NCBI RefSeq assembly: GCF_030052815.1 | Contig: NC_079495.1 | Location: forward strand, 50,755,043 to 50,819,042 | Direction: 5' to 3' | DNA from: Hevea brasiliensis | Lineage: Eukaryota; Streptophyta; Magnoliopsida; Malpighiales; Euphorbiaceae | DNA: 64,000 nt | Shown here: positions 33,752-44,864 of the stretch, one piece after another | Position numbering within the stretch: position 1 is the stretch's first letter | Layout: every line of letters begins with the position of its first letter | Position numbers and translations under genes: made by a program | Notes under the pieces: generated by a model | What the model was told of the DNA's origin: nothing | Database searches by the model: none | What the model saw: the letters and a program-made list of their open reading frames with translations, nothing else

Positions 33752-35328
33752 TAACTTTTCATCTGCCTTTTGCCCATCTAAAATCTCAGAGTGTGTTTGG
33801 CCTCACTTGCAACTCAGCCAAAATAGCTCCATCTCGAATCAAAGATAGACGGGCATTCAATGATCTAAAGGTTGTCATGGATTTTTGCTCAAAGCATTAG
33901 CAACTACATTTGCCTTCCTGTGATGGTAGTCAATTACACAATCATAGTCCTTCAGAACTCAATCCATCGCCTCTGTCTAAGGTTGAGCTCCTTCTAGGTT
34001 GGCAAGTATTTTAGGCTTTTGTGGTCCGTGTAAATGTTACACTTTTCACCATACAAGTAATGCTTCCATATCTTCAGTGCGAAGATAATTGCTGCAAGCT
34101 CTAGATCATGGGTAGGGTAATTTTGTTCATGTGGCCTTAGCTGCCTGGAAGCATAGGCGACCACCTTCCCCTCTTGCATCAATACACACCCTAGCCCATT
34201 ATGTGAGGCATCACTATAGACCACGAAGTCCTTTCCCGACATCGGGCTGTGCACACCGATGCCTCACAACATAGCCTTCAACTTCTCAAAACTGGTCTGA
34301 CACTTGTCATCCCAGTCAAATCTGACATTCTTGTGTAACAACTTGGTCATTGGAGCAGCTATTAAGGAAAATCCCTTCACAAATCTCCTGTAATACCCAG
34401 CTAGCCCCAAGAAGCTTCTGACCTCAGTTGTATTCCTAGGAGGCTTCCATTCCATCATCAAGCTTTCTATTTTCTTGGGATCCACCTAATCCCATCACCG
34501 ACACTATGTGTCCAAGGAATGCAATCTCATTCAGCCAAAAGTCACACTTGGACAACTTAGCATACAGCTTCTTTTCCTTCAGGGTTTGCAAAACAATCCT
34601 CAAATGCTCATCATGTTCTTCACTGGTCTTGGAATAAACCAAAATATCGTCAATAAAGACCACTACGAACCGATATACGTAGTCATGGAAGAAACTGTTA
34701 ATAAGAACCATAAAAGCTCATGCTGCATATGTTAGGCCAAAGGGCATCACCGTAAACTCATAATGCCCATACCGGTCCCGAATGCGCCTTTGGCACATCC
34801 GCATCCTTCACCTCAATCGATGATACTCACGATCCGAGATCAATCTTAGAAAATACTCCTGCTTCCTTCAACCGATCAAACAGATCATTAATTCTAGGCA
34901 ACGGATATTTGTTCTTCACACCACTTTATTCAATCGCCAGAATCAATGCAAAGCCTCAAAGTCCCATCCTTCTTCTTTACAAACAAAGACCGAGCTCCCC
35001 ATGGTGACACATCGGGCGTATGAACCCTTATCAAGCAACTCTTGCAACCGAAGTTTTCAACTCCTCAATTCCGTGGGTGCCATCCTATAAGGAGCAATGG
35101 AAATAGGTGTCTGCATGCAGTTGTCTCAATAGCAAATTCAACTTCCCTTTCTGGTGGCAAACTAGGCAATTCTTCAGGAAATACCTCAGGGAAGTCTCTC
35201 ACTGTGGGTATGTCACTCAAGTTTGGCTTAGCCTGCCTAGTATCCACCACATGTGCTAGGTAGGCTTCACAGCCTTTTCTCATCATTCGCCTTGCAATCG
35301 TGGTGAGATGACATTGGACAAAAATCAT
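33752..35328 (-). pseudogene. pol: Reverse transcriptase and RNase H (C interior 1), fragmented
   Basis: Pieces in order on the minus strand: RT start (35065-35328, [18 protein letters not shown]), polymerase palm with [11 protein letters not shown] (34436-34711), thumb (34264-34485, [15 protein letters not shown]), and RNase H (33994-34254, [19 protein letters not shown]). Frameshifts fall between each piece. The stretch 34650-34745 is much more different from interior 2 than its surroundings. RNase H ends at TAG directly after LPT, exactly as in interior 2. Confidence 0.85.
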
Positions 35329-36919
35329 CCTTTCCCCACAATCGTGATCTCATTACCCTCAAGTTTTCAGGAGAAATTCTCTTCAATTTGCAATCAACTA
35401 TTACACGATAACGTGATAACGGTCACCCATTCCCAAAATCACGCCAAACTCGTGGAAGGGCAACTCAATCAGCCGCCAAGAATTCATACCTCAATCCTTA
35501 ACGGCAACCCTTGTACACTTTGTTCACTACCACATCGTGGCCCAATGGATTAGTGACCGTAATGTCTTGGTCACTCTCCCTACTAGTATCCCCTTTCTAC
35601 GGGTAGGTTGATGCAGATATATGAATGAGTGGATCCGGATCCACCAATGCATGCACAGTGTAGTGTAGAGGATAACGCACTCGATGACGCCCGGCATCTT
35701 GCTCCTCTTGATCTCTCAGGCATAATTTCGGCAGTGGTCCGTTATCCGCCTCTGCCGCTCCTGATGTAGGCCTCGTGATGGTCCCACCGCCTCAGATTTA
35801 CGCATTTTCTACCTCTCGTGGTGCAGGAGCAGTGCATGTCGCTTGTGTTGGAGCAATGTAGTAGTTCTGCGTGGGCGGTTCCTTAATCGATGCTGTTGAC
35901 CCACATCTCAGCAGCACCAGCCACTCTCCAACACTTCCCCTTATGCCACTTCGTGCGGTGTGGACACGCAGAAGATGCCGGGCTGGTCCTCGAACCCCAT
36001 CCTCGGAGAGCCGCCCACCGATGGTGTGGACCGACTCTCCTAGGGGTGAATCGTGGCCTAGGCCCCGAGACCGACTCGACTCGTGGTCGAGCTGAACTCG
36101 TGCGTAGGACCCTTGAACTTCTTCCCAAATGCAGGAGCTGAACTAGACTGACCTGGGCCCCTCTTCTACTGTCTCTCCCTTCTGGTCTGCTCACTTATTC
36201 TTACTTTTTCAAACCTTATTGTAGCTTCCACTAACTTGCTAAATTTTGTGATTCCCAAGGCAGTGAGCTGGATCTTGATGTTGTCATTTAGTCCCTCTTC
36301 AAATCTCTTACATCTTTCAGCTTCATTAGGGACTATCTCCCTTCCGTAGCGGCTTAATCAAACAAATTCCTTCTCATATTTGGCCACTGATAGTTGTCTC
36401 TGTCTCAGGTTAATAAACTCTCGTCTTCTCTCTTCCAGGTATACAGTACCCACATATTTCTTCTTGAACTCGGAAAGAAAGAAGTCCCAAGTTACAGCTT
36501 CTGGCTGCACTTCACCGGACACAGTGTCCCACCATTCGTAGGCATCATCTTGCAACAAGGATACTGCAGCTTCTAGATTTTGCTCTGAGGTGTAGTGGAG
36601 TTGTTTTAAGACTCGCCTGCCTGCTCAACTAATTCTACCGCAATGCAGTCATCTTCTCTCTTTAGAAGAAATCCACCGCCACAAACTTTCTTAGCCTTTC
36701 CAGGTGTGATTTACTGTGAGCCGGGTGGTGGTGGTGGTGCCGGCATTACTCCACCATTTCTCTAAAGAAGTCGGCCATTTGTTGGAACATGGCTCGTGGA
36801 GGTCGAAAGGTGCTCGCTTGAGCCGGTGGAGTAGGTTCTCCCTACCCCCGCCTCACCGCCGCAGTGGAGCACGACTCTCCACTTCCTCCTCGATCGCTTC
36901 TCTGAGATGAAGGATCCAT
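35329..36919 (-). pseudogene. gag: Gag and protease (C interior 1), fragmented
   Basis: The start codon is at 36919 (MDPSSQR). The Gag domain is open only at 36358-36558 (DAYEWWDTVS, FLSEFKKKYVG). The double zinc-binding region near 35890-35990 and the protease DPGS region near 35620-35650 are recognisable in DNA but split by many one- to two-base losses. Compared with interior 2, many of these fall at CTG or CAG sites: interior 2 gtctgttatctgg (43534-43546) is gtccgttatccgc here (35737-35749). Confidence 0.8.
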
Positions 36920-37029
36920 ATCCTATTCAAAATAAGAAAGACAAACAGATCTACATTAGTGTCACCTCAACTCTTACAAATGCAATGCATGGTATGGACT
37001 CAATCTAGGCCCAGAAACGCCTAAACCGT

Positions 37030-37041
37030 GCTCTGATACCA
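37030..37041 (-). other. Primer binding site, initiator Met tRNA (C interior 1)
   Basis: gctctgatacca on the plus strand, five bases inside the middle LTR that starts at 37047. Confidence 0.92.
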
Positions 37042-37046
37042 CTAAA

Positions 37047-40000
37047 TGTGACACCCCTTACCCGTGTACAGTATACCCGAGTAAGTAATGCCACACGGTG
37101 TACTGGCACACTCTAATATACCTTAATTGATTTATATCATGCTTTTGAATATAATTTGTGAAATATAATTTATTTTAAGCCATTTACCGAAATTAATACT
37201 TATTTGAGGTTCCGAAAATTTTAAAAAAAATCCGGCAGAGTGCCGGCTAAAAATGGAGAAAACAGTTCTTCGGAACCTGTGAAAAACACTTCCAATAAAC
37301 AAATTCATTCATTCTCAACTCCAATATCAAGATCTCAACATTTCAATTTCAATTCTCAATCATCCATCACATGTGATGATCACATATAAATCATAAATAA
37401 CCATTTACTTTTCCATTCACAAATACAATTTTCATAATTTACATAAACCTCAATATACATTACACAAGTTTAATTACATATGAGAAAATCAAAATTAAGT
37501 TACAAAATGTCAAAATGACACCTAGTGTCCTACCAATGCATCGCAGGTTGAAGTGACACGGACACTGTGCAGAGCTGCAGGATGGACTCACCCAGTCTGT
37601 GGTCTACTAGGCTCACGATCTGTATCTCCAGTACCTATGCGTGGCAAAAGCAACGCGCTAAGCAATAATGCTTAGTGGTGCAATAATATAATAAAAGAAA
37701 ATAGCAAGAAATTAAATGTGTAGTGAATGTGTACATTTTATTTGTTTGGTATTTGTATATCATTTACTTTGTCCACTTTTATTCATTTGGTTGCCCCAAG
37801 TAACCTACACTAGACGACTGGACTGGATAATGGGTAAACTGGCACTGGGTATCTAGTACCTCGGGCCGTCACACCATCGGTCACATATGCATCTCCCAGG
37901 CAATAACAATGCCTAACAAGTCAGAATACATCAGGCACAAGGCAAATCTCAATACAAGGTCAAAATGGCTAAAAGCCATAAAATCACAAAATGGCATATT
38001 GCCATGTGCAGTACTGCTAACTGAACCCTATTGGCATGCCAAACTATCCAAACCAATCATGTTAGGTATACTAGGGCATTTGAAACTTTTAAATTCTTCA
38101 ATTTGTGCATTTCAAGTTTTGATATCACTATTCACCTCATTGGTCAACAAAAATGTTGACTTTTGGATAGAAAATAGGTGTATTGGTTTTAACACCCCAA
38201 ACATACCACATTTTGTATTTAAAACTTGTTGGAATTGATTGCCATTTCCATTTCTCAACTTAATTCTAAGAGGGCAGAAATTTCAGTTTTTGAGACCCAA
38301 TTTTACTGTTCCATTGGGCCCTGTTGCAGTGGGAATTTGAGGAAATGACAAACCTGAAAGTTGTTCCTTATTTTGTCTAGTTGAATTTCCTTTTTTGAAT
38401 CACTCCATTTGGAGTTTTGTAGCTCTAGAAATGGTCCAAAAACCACAGCTGGCCGGATTGCCAATCTGCAGAATTCACCATATCTACAGTAACATAAACA
38501 GTAACTAGAGTCACTTGGTTGGATGGGTTCTGGCCATAATTTGGGGTAGGTTCCTTCATGAAAGTTGTTTTTCTATGTCTTAACTTGTTGCTGTAAAAAT
38601 TTCAACTCAATTGACCAAATCTACAGTGAGTTATGGCCAAATGAACAGTTGTCATTCTGCAGAATCAGTTGCAGGGTATCCGGATGGGGGCCAAGTTTTG
38701 GTCCTCTTGCTTTGGTCTTTTGGGCATGGTTTCTTCAGCAAAAATGTGCCATTGTAAGCCTAGTTTCATGTCCAATTGGCCAAACGCCAATTGTACCAAC
38801 TCAGCCCAAGTTATGGCAGTCGAAGTGGACTGAATTTTGATCCCCTCTCACGCCCTAGGGCAGCCTACATCTTCACTTTGCAATCCTATTTTTCAGTCCA
38901 AATTGTGCTCAACTTACCTAAAATAGTCACTAATTGACCATTAAAATGTTCTCTAATAATTTCTTAAGCCAAGTCAATCTTTCACTTCTCAAAACCCTAA
39001 TGTCCAATTCAAATTACACATAAACCTTAATTAGCATACTAGTTCAACATCCATGCATATTCATACCTGAAACATCATTTCTAGCCACTCTAAGTTCATT
39101 AAAACAATCAAAATAATTCCTTCACAAGGGCTGCCGAAAATTCATAGTATGTATACACATAATTCTTGTTCATTTTAGTTACAATTCTTACTCAATTCAA
39201 GTTACAAATCACAAAAATAAAGAGTTTTAAGTATCTAATGCACTAACCTTGAATAGGGCAGATTTTTCCCAACTCTAAACTTCACTTTCCTTCACTTTCT
39301 AGGCTGCCAAAAGGTTGTTTAAGGTGTGGGGTAAAATTTTAATGAAGAGAGGTTAGGGTTTTGTGGTGAAACAAGGGAGAAATTAAGCTTGCTTGATTGA
39401 ATATCAATGGAGGGAGGAGGGAAGGGATTTCGGCTGCATGAGGAAGAGGGTGATGGCTGCTGTAATTTTTTGTTATTTGGTCTTCATTTAGTCTCTTTAT
39501 TAGTTAGTCAAATGATGGCTTAATTGTGATTGGTCATAGTTTTCTTAATGACATCACCATGATGTCATAAATAAGCTTTTTCCTCACTTTCTTTTCTTTC
39601 CTCCACTACTCATCTTCAATTTAATTTCTAGTAATGTTTATCCATATTTTATGTCATATTAATTATTTACTCAACTGGACAAGTCGGCCAAAAATCACTT
39701 CTGAAGGCGAAATGACCAAAATGCCCTCCGTTTGGCTGAACGGGTCAAAATTGTCTGTACAGATTGAAAAATTTTTCTAAATATTTTCTTGGCATTCTAA
39801 TGCCATAGGAACCTCAATGACCCTTCTCTGAGTCCCAATAATTATTTTATAATTTTTCCCCGGTCTAGAGCTCCTCGTAGAACCGCAACTTCCTCTCAGT
39901 TTACCCTCGCTAGGCACCTACTGCTTAACTTGGTTGTATTTTATTTCTAAAATTTTTACTAAAATTTTCTTATTAATATTTGAGTTAATTATGGTTCTGA

Positions 40001-40096
40001 CTTTAGTTTAAATATTTTTCCGACATTCTAGCTGTCCGACATTAATCGTCACCGAACAAAGAGGATGTACTGAGTGGTTACTGGGAGGGTGTTACA
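37047..40096 (-). repeat. LTR C2 (middle LTR of element C)
   Basis: 3050 bp. It shares with C3 a 12-bp loss near 38650 and other variants, so C2 and C3 are closer to each other than to C1. The nested hairpin is perfect here (37207-37278). It is flanked by a polypurine tract on one side and a PBS on the other, as expected for an LTR shared by two tandem interiors. Confidence 0.92.
37207..37278 (-). other. Nested hairpin near LTR 3' end (perfect copy)
   Basis: Outer arms aggttccgaa (37207-37216) and ttcggaacct (37269-37278), inner arms ccggca (37232-37237) and tgccgg (37241-37246) with loop gag. The alpha LTR G keeps the inner stem as tggca-ctc-tgcca (1191-1203), where a C-G pair has changed to T-A with pairing kept. 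Confidence 0.7.
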
Positions 40097-40118
40097 ACTC
40101 TTCCTCTAATTTAAATTT
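40097..40118 (-). other. Polypurine tract (C interior 2), two bases shorter
   Basis: actcttcctctaattt on the plus strand; two C residues are missing compared with interior 1. Confidence 0.8.
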
Positions 40119-41768
40119 CGTCCTCGAATTTACCCGATGCAAACAGTTGAGGGAACTGTTGCCTCATCGCTTCTTCACTTTCCCAAGTTGCCTCTCGGTG
40201 TTGTGGTGCCTCCAAAGCACTTTCACCAATGGAATCGCTTGTTCCTCAATTCTTTTACTTCCCGAGCCAGATCCGTAGAGGTTCTTCTTCATATGTCAAA
40301 TCCATTGTATTTCAATTTCTTCTCCGAGATGACATGTGAAGGATCCGAGCGGTATCTTCCGAGCATGGACACGTGGAACACATTGTGGATCTTGTCCACT
40401 ACCGTGGTAAAGCTAGCCTATAGGCCACTGGACCCACACGCTCAATGACTTCATATGGGCCAATGAACCTAGGGCTCAACTTACCTTTTCTTCCAAACCT
40501 CAACACTTTCTTCCATGGTGACACCTTGAGGAACACTTTGTCGCCAACCACATATTCTATTTCTTTCTCTTCGTGTCGGCATAAGATTTCTGTCATGCGA
40601 GGCAACCTTCAGATTTGCTTTGATTTGTTTCACTTTCTCCTCGATCTGTTTCACTGTGTCCGGCCCCACCGCTTGTTCGCCAATTAAGTCCAAAGACACC
40701 GAGTTCTACATTTTCTCCCATACAAAGGCTTCATATGGGGCCATTTGGATGCTAGCTTGGTAGCTATTGTTGTATGCAAATTCCGCTGGGAGGTATCTAT
40801 CCCAACTTCCTCAAATTCAATGACACAACTCCTCAAAGATATCCTCAAGGACGACATATATTTCATGTTATTGTTATCATTTCATTCAATATTTGTATTA
40901 ATTCAATTGGTTCAATTGTTTACAGATTACTCTTTTTCGATTGCCCATCCGTCTCGAGGATGGAAAGTCAGGTCTGAAGTGGAGTTGTGTACCCAAGGAC
41001 TCATGCAACTTCTTCCAAAATCTCGATGTGAACCTTGGGTCTCGATCGATATGATGGAAAGTGGAATTCCATGCGCCTAACTATCTCATCGATATACACC
41101 GCTAACTTTTCCAATCGGTGAGTATCACCCATCGGCAGAAGTGTGTTGACTTCAATCGGTCCACTATCACCCATGCCGCATCATGTTTCTTCCGGTGAGA
41201 GGTAGACCACTTACAAAATCCATGGTGATGGATCCCATTTCCATTCTATGGGTATGACATATCAAGCATGATGGAACTTGATGTCCTTCTTCATACCGAC
41301 ATGTCAAGCATTTAGTCACATATGTCATCTTATGATACTTCATACTGTATACCACCACTGGTGCATCATGATACATCTTTGTACTTCTAGCATATGCATA
41401 TACGGTGTGTGCCTCTTTTTCAATTCCCATCATCCGGTACACACATTCTTCTTTGTACAGGCACCCATCTGCTTTCACCCCATAATCGCTTTCCTTTTCC
41501 CCGAGATCTTGCTCATAATAGCCATTAACTTTTCATCGCGCTTTGCCCATCTAAAATCTAGTCGTTTGGCCTCACTCACTTGCAACTCAGCCAAAATAGC
41601 TCCATCTCGAATCAAAGATAGACGGGCATTCAATGATCTAAAGGTTGTCATGGATTTTCTGCTCAAAGCATTAGCAACTACATTTGCCTTCCCAGGATGG
41701 TAGTCAATTACACAGTCATAGTCCTTCAGGAACTCAATCCATCGCCTCTGTCTAAGGTTGAGCTCCTT
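40119..41768 (-). pseudogene. pol: Integrase and chromodomain region (C interior 2), heavily broken
   Basis: Pieces of the integrase C-terminus (40399-40605, FGRKGKLSPRFIGPYEVIER) and core (41167-41478, [16 protein letters not shown]) remain, but small losses occur every few tens of bases. The intron-like insertion is at about 40853-40924, and both borders are altered: the acceptor side reads acgacat where interior 1 reads acctgacat. This stretch is far more damaged than the RT region next to it (41769-43244), which is open for 491 codons. That sharp contrast is odd for random decay. Confidence 0.78.
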
Positions 41769-43244
41769 CTAGGTTGGCAAGTATTTTAGGCTTTTGTGGT
41801 CCGTGTAAATGTTACACTTTTCACCATACAAGTAATGCTTCCATATCTTCAGTGCGAAGATAATTGCTGCAAGCTCTAGATCATGGGTAGGGTAATTTTG
41901 TTCATGTGGCCTTAGCTGCCTGGAAGCATAGGCGACCACCTTCCCCTCTTGCATCAATACACACCCTAGCCCATTATGTGAGGCATCACTATAGACCACG
42001 AAGTCCTTTCCTGACACTGGCTGTGTTAACACTGATGCCTCTGTCAACATAGCCTTCAACTTCTCAAAACTGGTCTGACACTTGTCATCCCAGTCAAATC
42101 TGACATTCTTGTGTAACAACTTGGTCATTGGAGCAGCTATTAAGGAAAATCCCTTCACAAATCTCCTGTAATACCCAGCTAGCCCCAAGAAGCTTCTGAC
42201 CTCAGTTGTATTCCTGGGAGGCTTCCATTCCATCACTGCTTCTATTTTCTTGGGATCCACCCTAATCCCATCAGCTGACACTATGTGTCCAAGGAATGCA
42301 ATCTCATTCAGCCAAAAGTCACACTTGGACAACTTAGCATACAGCTTCTTTTCCTTCAGGGTTTGCAGAACAATCCTCAAATGCTCATCATGTTCTTCAC
42401 TGGTCTTGGAATACACCAAAATATCGTCAATAAAGACCACTACGAACCGATCTAGGTATGGATGGAAGATACGGTTCATAAGGTCCATAAATGCTGCTGG
42501 TGCATTTGTTAGGCCAAAGGGCATCACCAGAAACTCATAATGCCCATACCGGGTCCTGAATGCAGTCTTTGGCACATCTGCATCCTTCACCCTCAACTGA
42601 TGATACCCTGATCTGAGATCAATCTTAGAAAATACTCCTGCTCCCTTCAACTGATCAAACAGATCATCAATTCTAGGCAACGGATATTTGTTCTTCACAG
42701 TCACTTTATTCAACTGCCGGTAATCAATGCAAAGCCTCAAAGTCCCATCCTTCTTCTTTACAAACAGCACTGGAGCTCCCCATGGTGACACACTGGGGCG
42801 TATGAACCCCTTATCAAGCAACTCTTGCAACTGAGTTTTCAACTCCCTCAATTCCGTGGGTGCCATCCTATAAGGAGCAATGGAAATAGGTGCTGTACCC
42901 GGCAGTGTCTCAATAGCAAATTCAACTTCCCTTTCTGGTGGCAAACTAGGCAATTCTTCAGGAAATACCTCTGGGAAGTCTCTCACTGTGGGTATGTCAC
43001 TCAAGTTTGGCTTAGCCTGCCTAGTATCCACCACATGTGCTAGGTAGGCTTCACAGCCTTTTCTCATCATTCGTCTTGCAACTGTGGCTGAGATGACATT
43101 GGACAAGGAATCATCCTTTCCCCACAATCGTGATCTCATTACCCTCTGAAGTTTTGGAGAAATTCTCTTCAATTTGCAATCAACTATTACGATGACGTGA
43201 TAACGGTCCATTCCCAAAATCACGTCAAACTCGTGGAAGGGCAA
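41769..43244 (-). CDS. pol: Protease end, reverse transcriptase and RNase H (C interior 2), 491-codon ORF
   Basis: This is the longest ORF in the window. In order: protease tail ([10 protein letters not shown], where relatives read GMDW), linker ([18 protein letters not shown]), reverse transcriptase with [27 protein letters not shown] and the FIDD active site at residues 271-274 (42423-42434), thumb ([15 protein letters not shown]), then RNase H with [21 protein letters not shown] and [10 protein letters not shown]. It copies element RNA into DNA and degrades the RNA strand. It ends at a TAG right after LPT, in the same place as interior 1; element A reads through here. The first methionine is internal to Gag-Pol, so the ORF is a fragment of a polyprotein. 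Confidence 0.9.
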   Translation of the reverse strand: MPFHEFDVILGMDRYHVIVIVDCKLKRISPKLQRVMRSRLWGKDDSLSNVISATVARRMMRKGCEAYLAHVVDTRQAKPNLSDIPTVRDFPEVFPEELPSLPPEREVEFAIETLPGTAPISIAPYRMAPTELRELKTQLQELLDKGFIRPSVSPWGAPVLFVKKKDGTLRLCIDYRQLNKVTVKNKYPLPRIDDLFDQLKGAGVFSKIDLRSGYHQLRVKDADVPKTAFRTRYGHYEFLVMPFGLTNAPAAFMDLMNRIFHPYLDRFVVVFIDDILVYSKTSEEHDEHLRIVLQTLKEKKLYAKLSKCDFWLNEIAFLGHIVSADGIRVDPKKIEAVMEWKPPRNTTEVRSFLGLAGYYRRFVKGFSLIAAPMTKLLHKNVRFDWDDKCQTSFEKLKAMLTEASVLTQPVSGKDFVVYSDASHNGLGCVLMQEGKVVAYASRQLRPHEQNYPTHDLELAAIIFALKIWKHYLYGEKCNIYTDHKSLKYLPT

Positions 43245-43249
43245 CTCAA

Positions 43250-43639
43250 TCAGTGCGCCAAGAATTCATACCCCTGAATCCTTAACGGGCAACCCTTGTA
43301 CACTTTGTTCACTACCACACTGTGGCCCAATGGATTAGTGACCAGAATGTCTTGGTCACTCTCCCCTACTAGTATCCCCCTTTCTACGGGTAGGTTGATG
43401 CAGATATATGAATGAGTGGATCCTGGATCCACCAATGCATGCACAGGTGTAGTGTAGAGGGATAACGTACCCCTGATGACGTCCGGGGCATCTTGCTCCT
43501 CTTGATCTCTCAGGGCATAATTTCTGGCAGGTGGTCTGTTATCTGGCCTCTCTGCTGGCTCGGATGTAGGCCTCTGTGATGGTCCCACTGCCTCAGATTT
43601 ACCAGATTTTCTACCTCTCGTAGTGCGGGAGCGGTGCAT
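43250..43639 (-). CDS. pol: Retropepsin-like protease region (C interior 2), 129-codon ORF
   Basis: It contains the active-site motif [14 protein letters not shown] (about residues 68-81) followed by [13 protein letters not shown] and [16 protein letters not shown], a typical Del/Tekay protease. The N-terminal part ([30 protein letters not shown]) links Gag to protease. The ORF is separated from the RT ORF only by a short frame break at about 43245-43260, near the GYEFLAHLIEL position. Enzyme role: cutting of the polyprotein. Confidence 0.87.
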   Translation of the reverse strand: MHRSRTTRGRKSGKSEAVGPSQRPTSEPAERPDNRPPARNYALRDQEEQDAPDVIRGTLSLYTTPVHALVDPGSTHSYICINLPVERGILVGESDQDILVTNPLGHSVVVNKVYKGCPLRIQGYEFLAH

Positions 43640-44737
43640 GCGCTTGTGTTGGAGCAGCTGTAGTAGTTCTGCGTGGACAGTTCCTTAACTGATGCTCTGT
43701 TGACCCACATCTCAAGCAGGCACCAGTCACTCTCCAACACTCCCCCTTATGCCACTTCAGGCAGTGTGGACACGCAGAAGATGCTGGGGCTGGTCCCCTG
43801 AACCCCATCCCTGGAGAGCTGCCCACTGATGGTGTGGACTGACCTCTCCTAGGGGTGAATCGTGGCTGGGCCCCGAGGTGACCACGACCACTGTGGCTGA
43901 GCTGAACTCTGTGCAGAAGGACCCTTGAACTTCTTCCCAAATGCAGGAGCTGAACTAGACTGACCTGGGCCCCTCTTCTACTGTCTCTCCCTTCTGGTCT
44001 GCTCACTTATTCTTACTTTTTCAAACCTTATTACAGCTTCCACTAACTTGCTAAATTTTGTGATTTCCAAGGCAGTGAGCTGGATCTTGATGTTGTCATT
44101 TAGTCCCTCTTCAAATCTCTTACATCTTTCAGCTTCATTAGGGACTATCTCCCTTCCGTAACGGCTTAATCAAACAAATTCCTTCTCATATTCGGCCACC
44201 GATAATGTCTCGCCTCAGTTAATAAACTCTCTTCTTCTCTCTTCCGTATACAAGACCCACATATTTCTTCTTGAACTCGGAGAGAAAGAAGTCCCAAGTT
44301 ACAGCTTCTGGCTGCACTTCACTGGACACAGTGTCCCACCATTCGTAGGCATCATCTTGCAACAAGGATACTGCAGCTTCTAGATTTTGCTCTGAGGTGT
44401 AGTGGAGTTGTTTTAAGACTCTGCCCGTTCTGTTCAACTAATTCTCGGCTGCAACAGAGTCATCTTCTCTCTTGCCGAAGAAATCCACCGCCACAAACTT
44501 TCTTAGCCTTTCCAGGTGTGATTTCTGCTGTGGAGCTGGTGGTGGTGGTGGTGCTGGCATTACTCCAGCCATTTCTCTAAAGAAGTCGGCCATTTGTTGG
44601 AACATGGCCTGTGGAGGCTGAGCAGGCTCTGCTTGAGCTGGTGGAGTAGGTTCTCCCCTACCCCCAGTCTCAGCTGCTGCAGGTGGAGCACGACTCTCCA
44701 CTTCCTCCTCGACTGCTCTCTGAGATGAAGGATCCAT
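43640..44737 (-). pseudogene. gag: Gag (C interior 2), three frame segments
   Basis: The start is at 44737 (MDPSSQRAVEEE). Open segments are 44438-44737 (N-terminus and proline-rich linker), 44219-44437 (NRTGRVLKQLHY, DAYEWWDTVS) and the zinc-binding part inside 43611-44006. Both zinc units are complete here: CPHCLKWHKGEC and CLRCGSTEHQLRNC. A TAG after AEN at 44437 and small losses near 44205-44250 and 43940-44010 break the frame. It is the best source for the zinc-binding region of the autonomous beta Gag. Confidence 0.84.
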
Positions 44738-44847
44738 ATCCTATTCAAAATAAGAAAGACAAACAGATCTACATTAGTGTCACCTCAACTCTTACAAATG
44801 CAATGCATGGTATGGACTCAATCTAGGCCCAGAAACGCCTAAACCGT

Positions 44848-44859
44848 GCTCTGATACCA
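44848..44859 (-). other. Primer binding site, initiator Met tRNA (C interior 2)
   Basis: gctctgatacca on the plus strand, five bases inside the LTR that starts at 44865. Confidence 0.92.
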
Positions 44860-44864
44860 CTAAA

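Noticed and set aside
35871..36194. Overlapping Arg/Pro-rich ORFs on both strands
   Set aside because: They are wrong-frame readings of the GC-rich Gag linker of C interior 1.
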